A stretch of DNA of 64,000 bases, from the NCBI GenBank assembly GCA_015847255.1, contig JADLZK010012226.1, positions 219,399 through 283,398 of the forward strand, given 5' to 3'. Positions within the stretch are counted from its first letter, which is position 1. Every line of letters begins with the position of its first letter. This DNA is from Hyparrhenia diplandra (taxonomy: Eukaryota; Streptophyta; Magnoliopsida; Poales; Poaceae). Both the position numbers and the translations under genes were made by a program. The notes beneath the pieces are model-generated. The model was given only the letters and a program-made list of their open reading frames with translations, was not told where the DNA came from and searched no databases. Positions 31,950 through 43,377 of the stretch are shown one piece after another.

Positions 31950-33891
31950 GCGAAAAAGAATAGTTCGCTCTGTGTGCACCGCGCAGATTGAAAACGGTTC
32001 GGTTTCTCTGGGGACCCCCGCTGTCGCTTCCTACGCGGCGACACGGGGCGGCGACTCTAACCCTAGGTCCGCCGCCACCTTTCCTCCGCCGCGCCCACGC
32101 CGCCGGAGCAGCCCGCCGCAAGGCCGCTGAAGTTGCTAGGGAGGGCGGGCGGCGAGGCTCTCCTTCCCGGTGGTGGTAGGGTCGCTGAGAGATCGCTCGC
32201 GAGCAGCGGAGGGGTCTTCGCGCGGATGATCTGGTGAGCTGGGCTGCACGCTGGGCCGGGCGCCGCCCCCGGGCGGCCGCTGCTCCAGGCCGTGGCATTG
32301 CCGGTGGGTTCGGCGGCGGCTCCTGCCTGGCCTCCCGACCGTCCCGTCTCTTCAACGACCGGACCGGGGCCGCCACCAGTCGGCTAGCGGCGGGCTCATT
32401 TCTCCTACGGTCGGGCGCCGACGGGTGGTGGCCGGTGCGCCGGGCGCTGGGCGGTCGGTCACTCCCCTCCCCCATCGTGGCTTCCTTCCTCGGGCTGGTC
32501 CGGCCGCTTGGTCGGCAGCACGGGAAGTGACGCCACCGAGGCCTTCTAGCCCGCATGATGGGGGCGCGTTTCTCGCCATCTTCTTGCCCCGCGCCAGATC
32601 CGCGCCCTTCTCGTGCCAGCAATCGCGCCGGGATGGTGGTTGTCGCTGCGACGCCGCCGCAAACGGTGGTGGTACCCGATGGGGTACTTGGTTCTCCCGG
32701 GCGTGCTGTTCGCCGCGGCATGCCTGGTGGGGGCGCCATGCCCGCTTCTTCGCCTTTTTGTGGTCCCAAGAAGGGCGCTAGCGGTACACGCTTTGCCGCT
32801 GGGCTTGCCGGGCGGCGGGGCTGCGTGCTCGCGGTGCCGGTGCGCGCCTCCCACTCATTGCGGGCGAAGTCCGCTTGGCTCGCATGGTGTGGCGGTGGCT
32901 GGCATTGCTCTCCGTGCGGCGCTGCCCCGCTATCGCGGGCGAAGTCCTCGCAGTGGCTCCACATGGTGTGGCGGCGCCGGAAAGCTCCCCGGCTCGGGAC
33001 GTAGTCGGTGCGCCGCTCCCACTAACACGGCAAGTCCGGTGCGTCTCGCGGCGGCGGGCGGGCGTCGATATTCGCCTACCGTGCGCGCTCCCATCGCCGT
33101 GGGCGAAGTCCGCCACGCGCTCCACGCGGTGTGGAGGCGGCCGGAAAGCTCCCGCTTCGAGGTTTGTTGGTGCGCGCCCTCGCTACGCGCGAGTCCGGAA
33201 CGCCTGCGGCGCGGTGGCGGCGACCGCAACCCCTCCGGCCAAGGCATCGGGCGCCGCGGTGGCAAGCATTCCTCCATCTCGGCGGTCAACACGAGCACTA
33301 GCAAGGCAACGCTCGGGCTTAAAGCTCACCGATTAGTTCAGGGGCTGGACGGAATTCTCCTTCGCGGAAGGCGCCATTGAAGAACCAATTTGTTGTCTCC
33401 GTGGTCGGCCCGCCAACACCGACACAAATGGCTTAGGCGAAGCTTTGCCAAGCTCCGCTTGGCTGACGATGATTGGCGCTATGACGCCATTCACCTCCCC
33501 GAGGCATCGCTGGAAGAGCCTTTATGTCCGGGTTGTTGCTTCGCCGATGTTTTTGGTCTTTATTGTTGTTGTCCTTATTGCTGGGTATTTCTCAGTTCTT
33601 ATCATTGGATATGCCACGTTGTGTGTTGTAAATCTTTGTTGTAAAACCTTCTATCTAGGGCGTTTTGGGCCAACTTGCCCTTTCTTTGGGGCTGTTGTGT
33701 TTTTTGTGGATTAGGCCACAATCTCACCTCGTGCCGAGGCGGTTGTATGTTTATGGGTTTTAGTCCGGTTTTCCACAATTAACCCGGGCAGAGTTTTGGC
33801 CTCGTTTTTCTCAAAACGAGGTTATGTCACCATTTTAGGGCACTTGAATATATTCAGGTGGGGAGCGCCTCCCGTGAAACTTCAAAAAAAA
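31950..33891 (+). mobile_element. LINE-type non-LTR retroposon insertion 1, GC-rich, no reverse transcriptase
   Basis: The insert ends in an A-run (TTCAAAAAAAAA) and is flanked by the exact 14-bp duplication ATTATGTGCACAAG (31936-31949 and 33892-33905). These are hallmarks of target-primed reverse transcription. The paralogous copy at 22552-22565 shows the same site unoccupied. The body is 1.94 kb. Its first 1.4 kb are very GC-rich (frames of 350 codons on minus and 255 on plus, no motif), followed by a less GC-rich tail. No RT or endonuclease can be read, so it is either a 5' part of a LINE with an internal deletion or a non-autonomous family. Confidence 0.75.
32840..33235 (+). repeat. Degenerate 65-95-bp tandem repeats within retroposon 1
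   Basis: About five units begin with a GTGCG(C)GC-CTCCC block, and most contain GGGCGAAGTCC or a close form (32861, 32936, 33028, 33100, 33187). Three also carry GGTGTGG-GGCGG and two GCCGGAAAGCTCCC. Units vary in length, so the array is old or was amplified by slippage. Confidence 0.5.
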
Positions 33892-33905
33892 ATTATGTGC
33901 ACAAG

Positions 33906-34781
33906 ATAGAGTTGATGCTAGTGTTTTCGATCATGTATGCAATGCGGCAGCAAGGGGGAGCATTTCACTTCACAAAGAGCTGTTAGTATTGCTGAACCTG
34001 GGTTTCAGGGCTCTCGTTTCAGCAATTCAGTCTTGTGGCTTTGTGCTTACATTTACAAGTTCCGAGTTCTGCAAAATTTTAGAATAAATACTTCTAAGTG
34101 GTCTTCATACTTTTAAATATCCTGCAATATTTTTCATTCTTTTAAATATCCTGCAAGATTTGCATGCTTTTATGTATACTTTTTTTAACGTTGAGACTAC
34201 GCTTTGTAAGATCTGATGAAGAGGGCACATGAAGATTCTGTTGCCATGTGTGTTTTAGTTTTTGTGGTATATGCATATCTATGCATATCTGATAAGCCTG
34301 AGCTTACGCTCCGCTTTCTCTGTTCAGGAGCTGTTGCTTGTATCTCAAAAATATTTGTTGAAACTGCTGAAAATTGTGCATCGCTGATACAGCAGTAGCA
34401 TTGATGACTTTGTTGTAGCTGTAGTTTCACCAACAATGGCAGTATTAGTGATGTCATGATTCTGACAATTTTATAAAAGTTTGGTGCTCTACTGGTGCTG
34501 TTGTCTTGATATTCATCAAATTTTGTTCCATTGCTCATTTTGCAGGTTTCTGCACAGATTTTTTGTTCCTGCCGTGTTAGAGTTTCACTGACTGAAGTGT
34601 TCTTGTTTTTGTAAGGAGGACTGAATTCTTTTATGCTGCGCAGAAATCAGCCTGTATATAAAAACGATGAGTTTTTTTTTTTCCCCTTGAGATTATTGTT
34701 TTGAGGTGAACTTGATCCAGTTACCCTTGAGGAAATGGGAAATTTGGGAACTTCACCTGGAAGTCGAACTGGTCAAAAATG
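33906..34781 (+). other. Continuation of copy 2, extra sequence at 33995-34470
   Basis: The part just after the retroposon matches copy 1 at 22566-22650, and 34480-34670 matches 22668-22910. The stretch between has no counterpart in copy 1 and repeats CTTTTAAATATCCTGCAA twice (34108 and 34139). No gene is seen. Confidence 0.5.
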
Positions 34782-34796
34782 AGTTCTGTCCCCACA

Positions 34797-36300
34797 CTGA
34801 TTCATCAACGGTCAGCCGCACCCGAAAAACTGAGCCTCACTCTCGCCGCCCCCTAATGGAAACAGGGGCTTGCCTCGGGCGCCCGCCTCCCGCAGTTCCT
34901 CCCGGCCGCCCGCCGCCTTCCTGCTGGCGGCGGCGTTCCCTAAAAACGGGTTCCCTATCCGCCCTCTCCCCGCTAGTGCTCCTCCGTTACCTCCCCTCCC
35001 CTTCCTACTTCCGGGCGCCGGCGAAGCGGCCGCCCGGCCAGTTCCGCCCCCTAGCGCTTGGATCCGGCTTATCTCGCGCCCGGATCCGCAGAGCCCTCCC
35101 CGGGCGGCATGCTGGCCTGCTGGCAGCGGCGCCGCTTTCGACGGATCTCCGGGCGCAGCCGCCCCGATCTGCTCCTGCGTCCGTGGCAGCTGGCCCCTCC
35201 CGGGGCGGGTTTTTACGGGCGGGCGGCGGGACTCTCTACGGCGAAGCTCGGCGTCCGCTGGATCCGCCCCCCACGATGCTTGGGTCGCGGGCGCTGCTGC
35301 TGCTGCAGTCTGCGCACGTGGTACCGCCTGCGGGCTACGCCGCGTGCTCGGCCATCCAGCACGGGTGTCGCTCGCCTCCCCGATGACCTTGTTGACGGGA
35401 TAAGGGTGAAAACCTCGCCAGTTGCATGCCAATGGCCATCGACGGTGGGCGGTAAGCTGCCATCACCTTCCCGGGCGCCGAAGTTCGCGGTTCTGTCTGG
35501 CCATTCGCCATCGGTGCTGGCCGGTATGGGCTTGGGATGTCTGTCCTTTGAGATGATCTTCACTTCGGGTTGGCGTCAAGGACGCCATCACCTTGCCGAG
35601 GCTTTGCTGTTGCGCTGCCTCGCTGCCCATCCACGCTGCTCGGCTTCTGAGTCGTCCTTCCCCTTCCTGTACCTGCGCCGCGCTCCTTTTTTAAACCCGT
35701 TTGTTTCGCTTTGCCTTTGTCGATGTTGTCGCTGCCGCCGGGCTGCTCACATCGCTTACCTAGCCGTTGTTGACGCTTTTTGCCGCTTTTTAAACGCTTC
35801 GGTTCGGTGGGCTGGTCACCGTTGAGCTGTTGGCGGTTGTTCCGCGTCGTTGGCTACCCTCCTTGTCGAGCCATTGGCCGATTGGATTCTAGGGATTGCC
35901 TCGTCAATGTGGAGTCGGGGATTCCATTGACTACCTCGTCACTGCTAGTCAAAACCAGGTATGCGGGTCCGCGAGAGCTACCGATTTGTGGTCCCATTTC
36001 GGTTTCTTAATTCGCTAGGCTTAGGGCTTCTCGACGTGTGCTTCGCCTTTCTGTGTTGTATCCTTCTTTTGTAGGTCCAGGAATTTGGGGGTGTGGTCTT
36101 GGTTGTTTGCTGCTTTTGTAGTGTTGGCGATTGTGGAGGGAGGTGGAGGTTCCACCTACCCCTTTTCGTGTTTTCTTGTTGTGCGTAAGTGTGTTTGGTT
36201 TAAGCAGAATGGCTTGTTTTGTTTACCGTTAGCGTCTTGTATGTTTGAACTTTCTCCTTAAGAATGAAAAACTGGCCGCAGCAGCGTGGTCTCGAAAAAA
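34797..36300 (+). mobile_element. LINE-type non-LTR retroposon insertion 2, GC-rich, no reverse transcriptase
   Basis: It is flanked by the exact 15-bp duplication AGTTCTGTCCCCACA (34782-34796 and 36301-36315) and ends GGTCTCG followed by an A-run. The body is 1.5 kb, GC-rich to about 35700, then more neutral with a T-rich tail. Long frames (226, 255 and 206 codons) have no motif. The 3' end (TTAAGAATGAAAAACTGGCC) resembles the tails of plant LINEs. It differs in sequence from insertion 1 but has the same layout. Confidence 0.75.
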
Positions 36301-36509
36301 AGTTCTGTCCCCACAAAATTGCTAAGCCCAAAATTATCCATCAGCCCGGCCTAAGACGAAATGCAGGCCCGGATAACTATCTCTTGCTTTAGCAGGGAGC
36401 CTCAGCTCCATCAGTTTCGTGAAAAAACTATCTTCTTGCTTTGAGTTTTTACTTTTTTTAGGATATCTCTTGATGTTTTCTACTTCTAGTGAATGGGGAG
36501 GCTGAAAGC

Positions 36510-36720
36510 TTTTATTAGATTAGGTGGTGTTAACTGATGGTAGAGATGAGTGTGTCTGGGTTTTTGAGAACTCTAGCAAATACTCTACCAAGTCTCCGTA
36601 TAGACATTTAACCTTTGGGGGTGTCAGGAATACTAGATTGAGTGATCAGATTTTTTCGAGAAAGACTCGGCTTCTCCATTCCCAGAAAGCAAGAACAGTC
36701 TTCTTTTTTAAAAAAAATAG
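36510..36720 (+). pseudogene. LINE reverse-transcriptase C-terminal (zf-RVT) remnant
   Basis: The frame from 36524 reads DECVWVFENSSKYSTKSPYR followed by HLTFGG. This matches the plant zf-RVT region (W...SGxYSxKSxYRxLxFGG) found after the RT of LINE-like sequences. Only about 60 residues remain and no ends are visible. It is older than insertion 2 beside it. Confidence 0.55.
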
Positions 36721-37640
36721 CAATAACAGTTCTCTAGCATGCTGACACCAAAAATTTTTAGAGAACTCAGTTCTTTAGCACAATTCAGTCTATGTACACG
36801 CTAGATATTAGACCTGCCAAACAGAAGGCCTCTATTTTTGCAAAAAAGATAAAGATATGTTTTTTTCTGCCCAAGCATGTACAAGCTAGAGTTCCTCTGG
36901 ACACGGGAGAAGAAACCAGGCGATCAAGCTTCTGAATGTGACCTGCACTATGCATGTCTAGTTCGGTTCTCTGGCATGCTGAATATGACCACATGTCGTT
37001 AAGAGCTCCGGTGACTTGTGAAGCAACGCTTACTCTAACATACCGTGTCGGGGGCGAGCTGACGCTGAAACGTGTTCGTCCAGTAGGCTCTGGTATTGCT
37101 CCCGTGCCTTTCTCAATTTCGAGCCGCCAAATTCTCTTCCTGTTTGGCACAATGTCGGTTCAGTTCGTCAGACTCGCCATCATAGTATAGTCGAGTCAAG
37201 ATCACACAATGTGGGCAGAGAATTTTACCTTTAGTAGTAGCCTTCTCGGCCGTCTCAAAATGCAAGCACCTATATATAGAGAGAAAAATGCAAAATAATG
37301 AAATTCATTAAGACACCACTATGGCAAATCCACTATGTATAGCATGAAACTAAAACCAAAGCAAGATTAATTGTTAGGGGCTTACTCTTCATGGAGCATC
37401 TGGTTTTTCCATCTTCAAGAAGGAAAAATTCCCTCAGCTCTCGCTCTCCCCATATACTGGTATACCTGTTTTGTTTTGTCAAACACAAATCAAATATAAC
37501 ATAGAGATCACATAACAATCAAGCCGACAGTTGTGCAAAACATCAAAAACTATAGCATCGGAAGAACAACAAGGTTGTCTGTAGTACTAACACTACTAAC
37601 CTGATTAGTGGCAGAGCTGCTGCCAGCTTAAAAACCCTGG
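36721..37640. other. Intergenic, no gene seen
   Basis: Mixed AT-rich sequence between the LINE remnant and the MORC locus. Frames of 61-121 codons on the minus strand show no motif. It may hold the 3' flank of the MORC gene. Confidence 0.45.
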
Positions 37641-37649
37641 AACAGCCTG

Positions 37650-40600
37650 CCTTTTTAATCGCAACCGTCAGAGCGGCATCGTCATTCCTCCTCTTCCTGT
37701 TTCTGTCGAACCAGTGCTAGGCGCCATGGAAGGTGAGCTCGTCTGGTTCATGACCTGAGCTGTCTGCATGTTTGGTGAGGGAAGGCGAGCACCCCCATAG
37801 GTTCTCCTGGTGCAACAGGCTCTACACTTTTGACTGGCGTTGGGTGAGAACCAGGGGGTGCAAAAGCAATTGGGAACTGCGTTCACGTAGGTGTTGTGGG
37901 ATCCCAAAGGGGTGGCATTGAGGCAGGTGGGGTCTGCTCCGATGGTTCAGCAGTGCCATTTGTTATTTGAAGCATCAATGGAGGAGTGGGAGCTGCACCT
38001 ACACTCCGGCGGCGTGGCGTTTTCACGTATCCAATCTTGTGACAGTGAATATCCCTAGGAAGAATCGAACATTTATGTGGTGACATTTTGAGGTCAAGCT
38101 AAAAAAGAATTGTATATATTGGTGCTAGTAGATTTGGGAAAAAAAAGATATCAGGAACCTAGCTTGAGCTTACCAGTACTCGTTAGTCATGTCCTTCAGA
38201 CGGTTGATCAGCCTCTGAAACAACTGGGCGACTTCTCAAAGTCCTGCTTGTCATGAGTGGGCTTGATGAAGTCTGCCTCTAGTAATCCGGAGACGCTCTA
38301 CCTTTGCTACTCGCAGAACTCAGAACTCTATGAAATGGCTGCAATAGATTTTTTAAAAAAAAAAAAAAAAAAATAGATGTTATAAAAACATAATTGTGTA
38401 AATCTTATTTTTACGAAGTGATTCAACGCAAAGGGTCAGGAAGCTCACCAAAAATAAGACGATTTTTATGATAGATATTAAATCCATGCACATTAATAGT
38501 TGGAGAACCGCTTAAAAATCCAATAGTTGTAAGAACCCCAGCCTAAAGCAAAGAGAATGCAAAAAAGAAGAAACAAGAGCAGAAGTATGAGACTCAAAGA
38601 GAAAAACCAACAAGTTATGTGCTCAAGTAAGAAACAAGACAAACTAAGGCAAACCTTTTTATTCGCAACCTTGGGGTTTATAACTGATGCATTGAGGATG
38701 CATTAGGTCATCGACAATTCTATGACGCCGAACTTCTTGCCCTCTAAGTATGATTCGAAAGTAATCTGGTAGCTGCAGATAGAGCACAGAAGTTTATACC
38801 TGCAGAATGTTATGTCAGCAACCAACTCGCAGGTATTGTGTGGAAGTGGTAAACCATATGACACTCACCCTAAGAGAATAGTGTAGCCGGTTTGCCAAAT
38901 GGTTCTCATTAGTCCTTTTACAACGTTACTAATTTCTTCTGGATTTGGTGCTCCACTAATCATAATATCCTGAAATAGAAACAAGCAACAATAACTTTGA
39001 TGAGCAGCCTAGCAGCTAACACCAAACACTTGTAAAAATGCACTCCGGCAATATTCAACGTAAACAAAATAGAAGAAAATAGAATCCTCTTTAAAAAACA
39101 TCTACAAAACACAACAATTTTTAAAATATCAGCTTGGTAAAAAATTGTCTAAGAGAAGCAATCATCAAAGTTAAGTATATTACTCTAACAGCAAAAAACA
39201 ATGATTGTGCTAAACATACCTCCGGGTTCGTGGTCAAAGTCGAGCCCAATTTGCCATCATCGCTGGACCACAAATTGAACACTATAATCTTGGTGCCATG
39301 TGACCAATGTCACAAAACTGCTTAGCAACTATAGATTGCAACAATCATTAGAAACTTTTGATAGTGTATGTATATTAACAATAAATACTAATGATTGTAG
39401 TAGCTACACCAAATTGTTGAATTTACTAATTTGAGTGATTTTATATATTTGAGTTGTGGCATGTATTTATATAGAAAGCAATATGGGGATTTAATAACAT
39501 AATATTCTTTAAAACAAAATATTGTATCTCTAGAATTCAAAAGGATGGCAAGTTTAGCATACATTCTCATCAGCTCTTCTTGTTGTAAAAGGGGACCATT
39601 TTAGCAACACTGACAAATTCGAGGAGAATTGCTCTGAGCCGTTACGCCCAATCGTTGAGTTTGTCCTTTCATTAGATTACATTTATAATCCACCTATAAA
39701 AATAGAAAAGGTATCATCTGAAATAAGGGAGGTGGGTACATTCTTATGCCAAACAAATAAAAATAAAAGCACAATAACTACCACACACAGAACTACAACA
39801 TCTTTTTCAACGTCCTGCTTCCATCAAGAAAGTGTGTAAGATAGGAGACCAATGGATTGTGTAGGTTCATCGACAATTAATAACTTGTCATTATTCCAAT
39901 TGACAAAGAAAAGTGGCGCACAAAAAGGAAATAAATCTAAGTAAGGTTATATGTGGTACCGCTTTTATGCAACGGTTGAAAACAATAAAGTATCTGGCCC
40001 CTGCCGCATTGTGCTAGCCCTTGAATCCATTTCCATCTGATCACAATAGTAAAATGTCAAATGCAGTTAGACGATGGGTTTTCACTTTTCAGGAGATGAC
40101 TTGCACGTTATTATTATTTTTTGAAAGTGACTTGCAAATTATAACGAAAAGTTGGCAATACATTGTCCAATCAAGACCCTGATTGTTTCTCTGAAAATCC
40201 AAAGCTCATGCACCGCCTCAAGGAATTAGGATCCATGCCTCCACCATCATCTATTTGGTAACCAATTGACCTGTTAGTTTCAAAATTACATTGGCATGTA
40301 CATACCTAGATTTACCCAAATTTTCCAAATAAGCTTTACTAAATGCAAGCATACCCAACCTCACTACTATACAAACTCCATCAAAAATAACTAGGGAAGC
40401 TTATAAGTTGGTAATCAAATATCAGTTGAAAATGTTGTCACGGTAACATAATAATTATAATAATAATCGAACCTTTGACTAGTAAAGTTAGATCCATTTC
40501 TGTTGTCAATGGTTTTGTCCAACAATATTCTTGTAGCACCACCCTTTCTATCTGTTTGACCAAAATATAATCTAATCACACACTTAACCCAAAATAATCG

Positions 40601-41396
40601 AAGTATGTGCCTCAATAATGAATTTGTTTAACCATAAAAAGAAAATATATCTGTTCAATTACCTCATCCACCGCGTTATCTAGTAACTTCATTGGACAGC
40701 TGTAACAAAACAAAAGAAGTAATTACACAACACAATACAACAGAAAGTTAATAGTCTGAAAATGAAGTCTGAAACCACAGAACTGCTTATACCTCCAAAT
40801 GGGCCATTTATGCGAAGTCGCGCTGGAGTGAGAAATTCAGGGTGGATGCACATACGGTTCTGCACGCCTGCAATGGAGTAAAGCAGTCAGCATCGAGCAT
40901 AGAGGCATGCTACGAAGAATTAACGACAGAACTCACACAAAAAGAATTCAGCATTGTGACATACTGAGGCTGTGGCACAGATTCCGTCGCCGTCGCATCA
41001 TACTCGCCGGCGCTCCAGAACTCCTCCTCCTACTCAACCGTGGTAACGCAAGGACGACCAGCCGAGGCGGTACCCTCGAGTGCTTCGTCGGCGCCACTTG
41101 CCGGCCGGTCGTCGACACCGCCGCCTGACAGCCCGATGCCGCCCGGTTCCCAGGACGCACGCTGCTGCTTGATGAGGCTGCTTGAGGTTGCAGTTGCAGG
41201 CCTCGAGCGCCACCCTGCTCCGACGACAACGCCGTTGGTTGCCGGGCGCTAGCAGGGCCGTGGAGGCTCCGCTGTATGGCTGTGGCCGTGATGGGGCAGG
41301 AGGGACGAAGGGCTTGGTGTCTCTGCCCGTCCATGTCAGTGTAGCACGTCCGTCGGCACTTTCGCGTACGTGGAGGTTCCTGTTAAAAAATGGCAT
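37650..41396 (-). pseudogene. MORC: MORC-family GHKL ATPase, multi-exon, frames broken
   Basis: Exons read from right to left. EEFWSAGEYDATAT (about 40990-41035, GTGAGT donor 40931-40936). NRMCIHPEFL (40793-40867). The N-box LLDNAVDE (40663-40699). GGATRILLDKTIDNRNGS (40473-40551). DDGGGMDPNSLRRCMSFGFS (about 40178-40251). GNGFK then STMRQGPDTLLFS (about 39970-40050). TQSIGLLSYT (about 39840). FSSNLSVLLKWSPF (about 39600). GTKIIVFNLWSSDDG (about 39240-39300). HLANRLHYSLR (about 38885). FRIILRGQ (about 38760). TTIGFLSGSPTINVHGFNIY (about 38470-38530). LEADFIKPTHDKQDFEKS (about 38230-38285). LINRLKDMTNEYW (about 38175). This is the plant MORC (CRT1-like) order: GHKL ATPase then S5-like fold. 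MORC proteins act in heterochromatin silencing and RNA-directed DNA methylation. ATP-binding motifs and splice sites are kept, but at least six frame changes occur. The helix after IHPEFL is abnormal and short. The first exon's start is uncertain. Confidence 0.85.
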
Positions 41397-43370
41397 GCGT
41401 GGGGGGGGAGGTTAGTGAGTTCATTGTGAACATGTAATACTGATGCAGTTTACAAACCCTGCAACATCATGTATGGTATAAAATCGAGAATACACAGTGA
41501 AGAAATTCATAATAAATTTAGGAAACACTTTTTATGTAAATTATAACTGCAGAATTTACAACCCACAAAAATAATAATATGATCAGCCTTAAAAAAAATC
41601 TTTATTCTTAGTTGCAAATATACGAAAAAAATCTTTTACGTATTCAAGAAAAAAACTTGCATGCAGTTGTGGTCAGATGGAGATGATTAGGAAATGGGTC
41701 CCTTGCCTCACTGGACGGTGGCCGCCGAAGCCCAATGCAAGACTATTGCGGTGGAGTAGTCGCCGGACACCAAAGGGCAAACGGCCGACGCGAGCACGCG
41801 GCGATCGGCGAGCCGGCTGACGACTCAGAACGTGGACACGGGCCGGCGACGGCGACGCAATGGCGAAGGGCGCGGCGCCGCCGAGCCGCTAAATGTGTGG
41901 ACATTCCGCGGCCCCGCCTATTCTAATTCCAATCGACGGGGCAACGCACTGAAGAGGATACGCGGGCGAGACGAAACAGACGGGACGGTTAAGCCTATTT
42001 TTACCGTGTTATATATTTGGCCCTCTTCAGTAAGGTTTTAATTCTTTTAATAGATCTAATAATCTAAAGATGCCTAGAGAAGCGCAACAGTATAATTAAG
42101 AGATCCATCTAGAGATCCCTAGAGAATTGAAAGGTCTTAAGTAGATGATGGAAGACAGAGAAGCAAATCTGAATAAGGAACACAAACAGAACATGCCAAC
42201 ATGTCTTCAGGAGAACTGTAAACACACACACACAAAAAAAAAAAAAAAAGGATAGTCTTACTTTACCTCTGAATGCAGTTAAATCTTGATCTTGAACTGC
42301 AGGTCACACTTTTGATATAGATCAGATCAAACAACTCAATGCTTTTGAAGGATTGTTGATATGATCACTCCTTCAATGCCAATGATTTTGCACTTGATCA
42401 CCAATGATGGTGATGACAAAACTAAACCCTAGCACACCTGCAAAATAATTTTGTACTTGTGAGGAGGGCATCATGGATCCAAGTTGCATATTTTATAGCC
42501 TAGGACTAGAAACTACCCTTGGACTCTTTTTGCTAGGGAACTAATTAATTCTAGATCTATTAGGCCAATCAGCCATATATGCCAATTATACTAGTATAAG
42601 CCTTGAAGGAAAGTTATCTTCAAGATTCTGATAGGGGCCAAGAGAGTCCAAACCCATCGCGAAGAGAACTTTAAAAAAACAAGAAAGCTATCCCTTGATA
42701 TGGCTTTTTTTTTTGTTAAACTACTCTGCCCCTGCATAAATCAATTCCTAGAATCAGTGTCAGTCCAAACTTTTCTTAAATTACTAACTTTTATAGAAAA
42801 AGACTAACAATATCTATAATATAAAAATAAACATATTATAAAAAATAAATTTTACATATATAAAATAAACATATATTATGAAAATACCTTTTATGGTATA
42901 TCTAATCTAATAATAATAATTTGATACCATAATTTTGATAGTTTTTTCCCTAAAAAAAATGCGCCAAAGTTTAAAAAGGTTTAAATTCAAAAAACAACTC
43001 TGGAAATCTATTTATTAATTCGGGACAGTATGAGTACTAGCAACCAGCCCATATGCTGCAACGGAATTTAAATCTTGCATCATTTATCTGTATCTCAGGA
43101 TGCGCCATTCTAATATTTATGAGCATGAATCATGAGTTTGGGCCATGGGCGGGATAATAATAAAAATATTTAGGGCTCTAACTTTTGATGCGCTTACCTA
43201 TTTTAGAAAAGTGAAGTGCATTGACTAAAAGTTTAAAAAATATTTTACTTAATTGCAAGTGGAAAATATATCTTTTACAAAAAATAAATAAATATAAAAA
43301 AAAAATTAGTTGGTGGGAAAAAGTTGAAAAGAAAACGGATCTACTACACCTATATAGAGAACCCCACTTA
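41397..43370. other. Upstream of MORC, no gene identified
   Basis: A GC-rich island at 41700-41960 may be promoter or first-exon sequence of the MORC gene, but no motif is read there. Then AT-rich sequence with an A-run at 42235-42249. No recognised element ends. Confidence 0.4.
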
Positions 43371-43377
43371 GAAGTTC

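Larger units (their letters stand above)
30150..34680 (+). repeat. Segmental duplication, copy 2, with a retroposon insertion
   Basis: This is the partner of 20460-22920. It is lengthened mainly by the retroposon at 31950-33891 and by extra sequence at about 33995-34470 that copy 1 lacks. Matching blocks run from CCATTCCTCACCACTCACCA (30189) through GATTATGTGCACAAG (31935) and resume after the insert at ATTATGTGCACAAG (33892), then GGAGCATTTCACTTCACAAA (33957) and ATGCTGCGCAGAAATCA (34633). Same orientation as copy 1, about 9.7 kb apart. Confidence 0.8.

Noticed and set aside
31912..32964. 350-codon minus-strand frame, the longest of its kind outside the large elements
   Set aside because: It lies in the GC-rich body of retroposon 1, runs across its left target duplication into AT-rich host sequence, is opposite to the element's direction and has no motif. 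Taken as a composition effect.
37668..38086. Two minus-strand frames (67 and 79 codons) as separate small genes
   Set aside because: They continue from the MORC exons on the same strand. HCHKIGYVKTPRR fits the region after the MORC S5-like fold, so they are taken as the 3' part of the MORC locus.
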